Source: Vicia villosa (taxonomy: Eukaryota > Streptophyta > Magnoliopsida > Fabales > Fabaceae). From it: a stretch of 64,000 bases of DNA. The stretch covers positions 1 to 64,000 of the forward strand of contig NW_026706259.1 in NCBI RefSeq assembly GCF_029867415.1. Direction: 5' to 3'. Under the pieces are notes generated by a model. It was given only the letters and a program-made list of their open reading frames with translations. It did no database searches and was not told the origin of the DNA. Numbering within the stretch: the first letter of the stretch is position 1; each line of letters opens with the position of its first letter. Position numbers and translations under genes: made by a program. Of the stretch, positions 56,501 through 64,000 are shown in pieces.

Positions 56501-58803
56501 AGGTAGCTTGCACGGAACTCATCAATGCGTTTTACTTTCGCCCTTGTTTTTGCATAATAATGTCTCTTTCTTCAGCTGTATCAATGTCACCAACAATCAA
56601 GGCTGCCACCTCAGAAACAGTAGATTGGTTGTACACTCTTCCATCTATGGTTCTATTTGCTATTAACCCGAGTTTTAGATTGTGAACATTTCCTTCATTA
56701 AGTCTTTGTCTTGCCATCAAGAAACTTTTGGCATGTATGTTATACTTGTACAACATGTCATACAATTTATGAACAATTTGAGGATTAATGTTGTCCTTGT
56801 TGCTGCAAAGTAATACTTGGAGTTCAATTATTAATATAATATATTGACGGTTTGGTGTTGTGGTTAATAAATGAAGTATAATTATGAAGCAATTCTAAAA
56901 AAGTATGACATACTGAATAACCATAATAACATCAAGAGAATCATACCGTATAACATCCATTCTATTTGAAACTTCATTCTCTGTATCATAAATGTAAAGC
57001 TGAGCAAATTTAGTTCGTTGTCCTTCTGGTGGCAATAAACTCCCAATTCGGTGGCAAGACTGACCTTGGATTCAAATTGTTGGCAGGCCACGACCATTAT
57101 TGAATTTGTTGTCCAACTTAGCACCAGGAGATGTGATCGCAAACATCACGTTATATGTTCGCAAATTTGTTTGAAAACTTTTACTATATTTAGCATTTTT
57201 ATCAAACAGCAAATCTGCTAAGATTTGTGGTGGATGTCTCAAGAACGGTAGTTCAATCTTGCCATTTCCACAACAGAAGTTATACTTTGGATTTGCAGAC
57301 TGTTTGTGCTTGTCCTTTCTCTCTTGATACCATATCAATGTGTTGCAATATCCACACTCCATTCTCGCATCACCAAGATCAGAATTTTCTGTGTATAATG
57401 AAGAATTTGCGTGTGTCTTAGAAGAAGTGTAGTGTTGTTCCTGTTGTCAACATAACATCAAATTTTGTAATAATTGATATATTATATTACTTGTATACCT
57501 TCATTTGTACATTGTGGGTGGTTAGTAGTTGAGAATGGGGTAGTGTTATCGTCATCTTCGAGACTTTCATCATCTGATGATCCTTGTACTTTAGAAACAT
57601 AAGATGTTATAGTTATAATTTTTGTTATGATAATGATGCATGTATGCGATAACGAAATACATAAGCCATGCACATTAGGAATGTGAGGTCATGGATGGAG
57701 AATAAAAATACCTAAGAAAGGGTCATAATCAGAATCATTATCGTCATCACTATCGTCATCGCTTTCAAAATCAAAGTTAACAGTTGGTTTAAAAACATTG
57801 CATGTGATAGGATTTGATGGATTTTGTGAACTTTCTCCAATATCTACTGTCGGAGTAATGAAATTGAGAGAGCTGTAAATATTGAAATGACCATAGGTTA
57901 GAATGATATATACATCCAAAATCAAGTATATTTGATAAAATACATTGCCCTTACATTGGAGGAATTGGATGATTGGTTTTCTGCCCCCTTGCATTCATCT
58001 GTAGTGGAGTTAAATTAATCTGATCGCTGCGCATAAAGTTGTATGCTCTATCTGGTACTCCAAAATTCTTTTTAGGACGACCCCTCGCACGTTTGAGTTT
58101 GGTATTGTTTGTACCATTTACAATTGCATGTTCAATGCTGAATATTCAAGAATGTAATAAATGAGTAACTTATAATCAAATGGAATTAATACACAGAGAA
58201 TAATAACTTACATGGGTGAAGTAGCTGAACTATTCGTATCAGAGGGATTAATTGATTTTTGCCCAGGTTGTAGAGGTGTAGCAGGGTTTAGATTCTCTCT
58301 ACTTGGTTTTGCCGCAACGGTGTAAAAGGCTGAAAGTAGGTTTGTGCTGATGTTATTAATCTCCAACAATTTAGGAGGTATGTGAATTCCATGTTTAGTA
58401 CAAGAAGGTTGAGTCTGTGGCAACATGTTTTTCTTGTGTTGAGAAGAAGGTGTTATACTTATTTCAAACAGTGGAATCCTTATGCCGGTAGGAGTATTGT
58501 TAAATCCAAGAATAGTTTGTTTAAATCGTTTGATTTTCTTATGCTTCATAATGCTAAAACGCCGAAACCTAGCTCGTTTAGCGGCTGATTTCGTCCATAA
58601 CAAATCATCAGTTATAATAGCAGCTTTTTGTGTTGGCCTATATTGAAAATGAGTAGCATAAAATGTAGTAAACAGATGATTAGTTAAGAAAATAATAACC
58701 CAAACACAAAGTAACAGTACAGTCAAAATAATTTCAATAATCAGTTATTAAGACCACACCTGTCTAATGGATGAAATTTATAGGTTACTTTCCTTTGATT
58801 CAT

Positions 58804-60195
58804 CTTGAGTTTAACTATCTACAATTAGAATCCATATTAAATATAATAGTTAAATAATCATAATAGTTATTATGAAAATATGAGTCAATTATATATATAA
58901 GGTTTGGATGTTAAATATTTCTCTATATGCAGCGACTGAAATTATGGAACAGGTTCCTTTAACATAAATATATGGTTATCTTGAAAGTGGAGAAGAAACT
59001 GATACAACTTACAACATAAACTAAACGAAGGTGTAAAGTTGAAGAAGATTAGTGGAACTCAGCCATGATTACTGCATTAACTCAGCAAACAAAATCTTCC
59101 TTGTTTGGATGGAGACAGCTTAAGCGTGTAACATATTATGCGCTGTATCCAAAAAATGAGCAAAAGGGAAAAAAAGTCAACCTGCATAAGTTAAATATGA
59201 ATGGTCATGTGCATTTGTCCTAGTTGGCAAACTGATAAAAATGTATAGATAGTATGAGGAGTGTAGTAACCAGAAGTTGAGTTGCAACTAAAATTGTGAT
59301 TGGACCTATCACTGTATTGATAGGTGAGTAGCAGTCCTGAATATCTCTAACCAAGGATGGTTGATGTACTTGCTATGTAGGAAATGCACATGAAACAATG
59401 CTGCTGGTACTAATATTTGGTGATCACTTATCGAAGCTAGACTGTATGAAAAGGTGGAAGTACTTTGTGTTGAATAAAGTAACATTTTAGAATACATAGT
59501 AGGGTTATGCATAGAAGTAGTATTTATAGGTTTATTGATAATATAATAGTAATAGTTGTTAGGTTTAGAGTGGAAAGTTTCTTTTAAAAGATATCATTAG
59601 TACACAAGTTGTAGATTGTAACAGTTGCTTCACAATTTATTAGTTTAATTTAAAAAGTAATTTTAATGAAGATTTTAAAAAGGATATGCTTGGTATAGAC
59701 GTACAATGGAAACAATGGTACAACCTTCTTTACTTAAAAGTTTAAATGTAATGTGTTAAATTGTATTTTTTTTGCAACGGTCTCAATAAACTACTTATGG
59801 TACAACCTTTCACAATAGCAGTATAAAAGGCATTCATGAATGAAGTTACTCAATCCATGAATAAAGGCATTCATGAATGAAGTTACTCAATCCATGAATA
59901 AAGGCATTCTTGAGTAAAGAAGGTTGATCTTAAATTTGTGATATTCCTTGAGCATTGAATAAAAAAAGCAGTATAAAAGGTAGCAAATGATTCATTAAGT
60001 TAAGGGTCAAACTGCCCATGAGATGATTCTAATACCTATTTGTTAATTGTCACAAAAAGGTGAACAAACTACAACATTGTTCAAAACAAAAGTTGACATC
60101 AAAGGATTGTTCAACAAATACTTGACAAAGACATGATATATGCTACTACTTTAGCGGGTTGATCACAAAAAATACAGCATCTGATGGTTCAGGTA
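58804..60195. other. Helitron spacer between Rep/helicase and RPA-like genes
   Basis: 1.4 kb of A/T-rich DNA with no gene that I can support. It includes a 37-bp direct repeat (2.5 copies) at 59826-59911. Confidence 0.5.
59826..59911. repeat. 37-bp direct repeat
   Basis: AAAGGCATTCATGAATGAAG plus 17 more bases, two full copies and a partial third. Each contains the palindrome ATTCATGAAT. Confidence 0.85.
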
Positions 60196-63046
60196 CTAAG
60201 TTAATTTGATCTTGGTGTTCCTTCCAGTCTTGGTCCTGGTTGCTTTTGTTGCAGACAGTTTTGGTGTTAAAACATCAGGACCATGTTGATCTTGGATGGG
60301 ATCAGCTGGACTTTCCCTCTTTGATGGGGTGTTGTCAATGGTGGCATCAGGGCTCCAATTTTGTGCTCCAGACGTAGCATCCTGAAACATATGTGCAATG
60401 TATGTTTATTAGAAAGTATAGTAATTGTATAAGGTTCCTGTCTCGTTAGATTAAACATAGACTCAATAATGTCTTACTTTGGAATGAGAATCCATAGTTG
60501 GTGTGTTGATAACTTTGTTTTCTTCAAGGAAGAGCACAGCCTTTCCCTTAGGACATTCTTCCATAGGGGCAATGGTAAGACGGGCCTATCATCAAAGATG
60601 CAATATGTTAAAATTAAGACTTAGAAAACTCAGGTTAATCTGTGAAATTAATTTTCATACTTGAGAAGGTGTAATGACTTCTTCTATCTGTCGCCTCACC
60701 TCCTCATCTTGAGTTAGTCTTACAACAGATGCTTGTTTGTAATATGGCTGGTACTTAGCACGAAAAGCAAAATCTTTGCCCAACAAATGGTCAAGGTGTT
60801 CGGGATAAATCCATGGACGATCCTCATTGGTCTAAGACGCAGGAACCAATTAGTTTATGGAAAGTAGAATTTTAATTCACAGAAAGTATATAGAAATATT
60901 ATATAAGTGTCATTGAAGTATCCTTGAATTTGTATTTGCAAATCTGTACATGTTATTTGTATAAGAAGTATAATTGATTTTTTATTTCTTATAGAATGAT
61001 CATCGTTGAAAATGGATAGTATTTATACAGTGATCACAATAGTTGTAGTAAAAGGAAATAGTTTGAATGAGGTCACCTTGAATATGGATAGTATTTGAAA
61101 GAGATTGATTAATTACCAAGGATGTCAATATTAGAATTGTACAGCAGGTTTGATAAGTAGTCTTCCATTTGTAAAATTCATAAGTAGGTTTCATAAGTAT
61201 GTATTGATAAGGAGGTCAATATTAGAATTGTACAGTCGGTTTCATAAGTATTTTTTCATTAGAATTGTACAGCAGGTTCAAAAGTAGTTTCCATTAGAAA
61301 TATTGTATTTACAAGTATGTTGAGATGACAAACCTTTTTCATGAGCTGTCTCGGGGAATGAGCAGACATTCCAACATAAGCGATGCATTCCTTGTCCCAA
61401 AAGGCAAAACTAACGGTCTTGGAATGGTGTTCCACCTCGATCTCAATTTTAAACCTAAACGGGGGAAAAACATTTAGGCGGAATACAATATTGCCACAAG
61501 TAACAATGTAAAAAGTGTGTATAATAATGCTTACTTAGTGATTGGAGCTGAGTTATTATCAGAGCAGTTGCACCGGAATGGATTACCGGGAGATTGATTT
61601 GTTTTGTTACAAGTTGGACACAACTCATAAAACCAGCCAAAAGGGTTGGCCCTGAACCGCATTGTCTTCCCAACAGTATTACAGAAGGTTTCCTACATAG
61701 TAAAAAAAGCAGTTAGTGTATAAAAATAAATTGAATTAGGATTGGTAGTTAGACTAATTTAGAACCAGTTTAATAAAATAGTATGTCAGTAAGAGAGCTC
61801 ATGTCAGCAATGCTTATGACATCCTTGGTGAATGAAAAAAGCCTTGTCGTCAATTTCTCCTTGTGATCATGCATTCAGAGAAAATGACTGGGTAGCAGTT
61901 TGTTCTTGATTAACATCCAGAAATCTGCATCAAAGGAAAGATTTCATTAAACTATTAAGGTAAGGAGAATACCAGAATATTAGTCTTCCACAAAAAATGG
62001 AGAGAACTATACTTTGTTTTAAATTCCTCAACTTGTGGATGATAATGATTTAATAGGAGTTTAGATCCACTCCAAGCATTGGAGATGTTAAGCTTCCCAT
62101 TTGCTGCAAAAAGAAATCCAATTAGAACAAGAAATAAGAAGAGGAGATATTGATATGATTGCAAAATTACATTACATGAGCTCAGACGACACCAAGCATG
62201 AGTGAGGGTGAGAAACACGTGTCCACTTTCAGCCGCGTAATTCATAAATTGGCTAGCATAACCTTCCCATAGAGTAACATTTATCCCAGTCCCACTGCAA
62301 ATACAAGTTGAATTACAAGTTAAAATCAGTGTCAAATACAACTCTTATCCTAAAAAAATAATAAAAAGTATAAGAAAGAGACCATTCGTCTGACAAAGTG
62401 AGGTTCACGCATGCTTTTTTCCCAGCACCTACAACTTGGGTCCTAACAACATGTTGGACAACACCTATTATGTCTGAAAAGACAATGTGGAAAAGTTAGA
62501 AAGGAAATGGAAAGTATAGTGAAAGAACTAAGAACATGAATCAGATAAGGAATACCGTAAAGGCGATCAACAATGAACTTTCTACTTAAGAAGTCAGAAA
62601 ATGACTTGAAGTTAAGCTATGTTCTGGAATGTCTGGTACGTCAACCGCAGTGACAGTTGTCGCACGATTAAAAAACACCTTGTATTTGTTATCACAAACT
62701 TTCAGCGGCATTTCATTGATCATAGTTTCACCATTATAGACTATATAGGTTTGCATTTCCTGCAAAGTCTTCTTCCAAATCTCAAAGTCACGGGAGCGGG
62801 TTACAACGTGGATCTGATCACCCTGTAGTGTCAAAATGTTAAACTATCTCCTAATAATACAATTGAAATCATGTTAAAGCATATGATATAAACTAAAAAC
62901 AAAACCTCTGCATCTTGAAGTATGGCTTCAATGTGCTGCTGACCACTGCGTTCCTTTACGTCCCATACATCGACAACACGAATTGCTATCTTCCAAACAT
63001 TTTGATCGGGTTTCAATACGGAAATCAGAATAGGTGGTCTAGACAT
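60196..63046 (-). pseudogene. RPA70-like single-strand DNA-binding gene of the Helitron
   Basis: Intron-containing, minus strand. Exon 1 is 63046-62905 (Met, SRPPILISVL, then QDAE) with a GAG|GT donor; exon 2 starts at 62822 (GDQIHVVTRSRDFEIW), forming the first OB-fold. Further exons near 62475-62382, 62294-62180 and 62110-62010 give a second OB-fold (INVTLWEGYASQF). A zinc ribbon (CPTC...FRCNC) lies at about 61680-61550. The tail (60830-60196) ends at the stop at 60196. RPA-like proteins bind ssDNA and are carried by plant Helitrons. The frame slips near 62610-62620 (SLTSSHF with an early stop, against a sensible FKSFSDF in the next frame), so this copy is probably broken, unless I have mis-set an exon edge there. 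Confidence 0.72.
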
Positions 63047-64000
63047 GGTTGTTCAATAATCTCAAACAAAGTCCAGTTCTGTTAGCTAATCAGAGAAACC
63101 ATAGGAAACAGATAAAGAAAATTTGAACTTCATATAAGCAAGTCATTTATATCCATACTACAAAGTTCACTAAAAATGTAAACTTTCTAATGGTGAAACA
63201 ACAAAAAAACTGTATAGAAAAGAACATCAGTAGCTTAAAAAAAGTAACTTTGACATTATGCATCAATATCCTTAAAAATATAACAACAAAATATGAAAAG
63301 CATAGTACAGAGGACATAAAAATGAACTCCATAAAAGCGAAATCCCAGTACACCGGTACTCCATAAACGAACTCCATAACAGCACTGGTACTTACAAAAT
63401 CTTAACCTTTTCATTAAAAGATTACCAAAATGAACTGAAAATCCCATATTTATGAGTTTGGAGTAAAAGTACAGTTGATATGGGAAAATCATCTCACAAC
63501 ACGAAAATCGGAACGCATATGTCGTGAAGAACCCGAAAAAATATGATGAAGAACATGAACACACGTTCAGCAGTGGAAAATAAAGAAGAAGAAGAAGAAG
63601 AAGAAGAAGAAGAGAAAAGGGAGAAATGGGTTTGTATTACCGGTGGAATCCAAGGGAGATGTGATGGAGAAGAACCGATACATCTTCGGCGCTTGGAATG
63701 GAGAGAGAATGCTTGTTGAAGAATGAATGTAAAAGGGCAAAAGAGAGGGAAATTTTGAATGTAATGTGACCCATATATGTCTACGGTGTAAAAGAGGATG
63801 TTTGATTATCAGTATTACACAATGGATTAAAATGGTTAATGGATAGAAAAATGGGAATAAACATATGCAAAATTGAGAATGGGGTGCCACTTGGAATAAT
63901 GGGTAGATATGATTGGTCCATAAGAAGATTGATTTAGCAAATTACGAAAATGAACATTTTTAGTGCAATTTAAAAAAAGCAAAAGGACAATTAAGGGTGT
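63047..64000. other. Region upstream of the RPA-like gene
   Basis: No gene that I can support. It contains a (GAA)n microsatellite at about 63584-63615 in what may be the 5' UTR or promoter. Short open frames here are A/T-rich and show no domain. Confidence 0.5.
63584..63615. repeat. (GAA)n microsatellite
   Basis: About ten to eleven GAA units. Confidence 0.9.

Larger units (their letters stand above)
48142..58803 (-). pseudogene. Helitron Rep/PIF1-like helicase gene, broken, multi-exon
   Basis: Minus strand. Probable 5' exons lie at 58803-58760, 58637-58212 and 58137-57955 (the last with an AT-hook-like RGRPKKN), then an acidic linker (57800-57700). A Cys-rich block (CGYC...CCGNGK) is at 57362-57140 and SEVAALIVGD near 56600. 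The Rep core (56301-55215) has FPDLFITFTCNPNWPEI, then GLPYAHI in place of the HUH motif, and YLFKY with both Tyr. Linker blocks lie at 55116-54900 and 54513-54292. PIF1 helicase starts at 49033 with Walker A GYGGTGKT and the FGGDFRQ block, and runs out at 48142. There are several stops and frameshifts (for example near 56310, 54295, 54700 and 48480) and a lost catalytic His, so it is non-functional. Confidence 0.85.
48121..64000 (-). mobile_element. Helitron (autonomous-type, decayed), minus strand
   Basis: It carries a Rep/helicase gene with introns and, upstream of it in the same orientation, an RPA70-like gene, a combination known in plant Helitrons. Its left part is cut by element D at 48120, so the helicase C-terminus is missing. 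The terminal TC and the hairpin-CTRR end were not found; the right end may lie beyond 64000. Confidence 0.75.

Noticed and set aside
56532..56765. Alternative overlapping frames on + strand across the Helitron genes
   Set aside because: Shadows of the minus-strand Rep exons, which have recognisable Helitron motifs.
63567..63890. 107-codon minus-strand frame with Phe runs
   Set aside because: Its C-terminus is the (GAA)n repeat read as Phe on the other strand; no domain.
1..64000. CRISPR arrays, rRNA, genuine tRNA genes, bacterial-type operons or a defence system
   Set aside because: No direct-repeat and unique-spacer pattern, no rRNA core sequence and no clear tRNA cloverleaf. Intron-containing plant transposons explain the coding content.

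Overview
The window is intergenic DNA from a large, repeat-rich plant genome. It is almost certainly a legume and most likely of the Vicia/Pisum/Lathyrus/Medicago group, because it is dominated by very long Ogre-type (Ty3/gypsy, Tat lineage) LTR retrotransposons with LTRs of 4.7-6 kb. The host assignment is inferred from element type only. I see no ordinary host housekeeping gene and no rRNA, tRNA or CRISPR locus.

Layout. (1) 1-34285: 3' part of Ogre-type element A (+ strand): end of its gag/pol intron, an intact pol exon (157-3622), a long structured 3' UTR with a 6 x 75 bp tandem array, a polypurine tract at 6032-6054, and its 3' LTR (6055-7405, resuming at 29664 and ending near 34285). (2) 7406-29663: a complete 22.26-kb Ogre element B (- strand) inserted in A's 3' LTR, with a perfect 5-bp target duplication (GAAGG), LTRs of 4864 and 4863 bp differing at about 10 positions, a PBS, a PPT and three intact coding regions (ORF1, gag-pro, pol) plus a predicted 358-bp intron. 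(3) 34286-40723: the tail of a third Ogre-like element C (+), whose 3' UTR holds a 48-bp tandem array and whose LTR carries an unexplained 55-codon two-membrane-segment ORF. So B sits in A, and A very probably sits in C.

(4) 40800-43341: a separate minus-strand LTR (solo or truncated). (5) 43342-48120: element D, a decayed minus-strand Ty3/gypsy Tat-type element with a short 424-bp LTR, broken gag and broken pol, cut off inside its second RNase H. (6) 48121-64000: a minus-strand Helitron, with a broken multi-exon Rep/helicase gene (48142-58803) and a broken intron-containing RPA70-like gene (60196-63046). One Helitron intron (49034-54236) has swollen to 5.2 kb; it contains an opposite-strand, tandemly duplicated, B3-like gene fragment, and one copy is split by a copia-like solo LTR with a perfect ATATA duplication.

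How it works together: element B looks young and structurally complete. Its parts (ORF1 with a plant mobile domain, gag, aspartic protease, RT, two RNase H domains, integrase) make up one replication cycle, with the protease-RT junction bridged by splicing. Everything else is a fossil layer. The most unusual signal is RNA structure. Just downstream of pol, A and B both carry three stem-loops of the same design whose stems differ by compensatory base changes, and the tandem units of A's 3' UTR also keep compensatory stem pairs. This suggests selected RNA structure in the 3' UTR of these elements.
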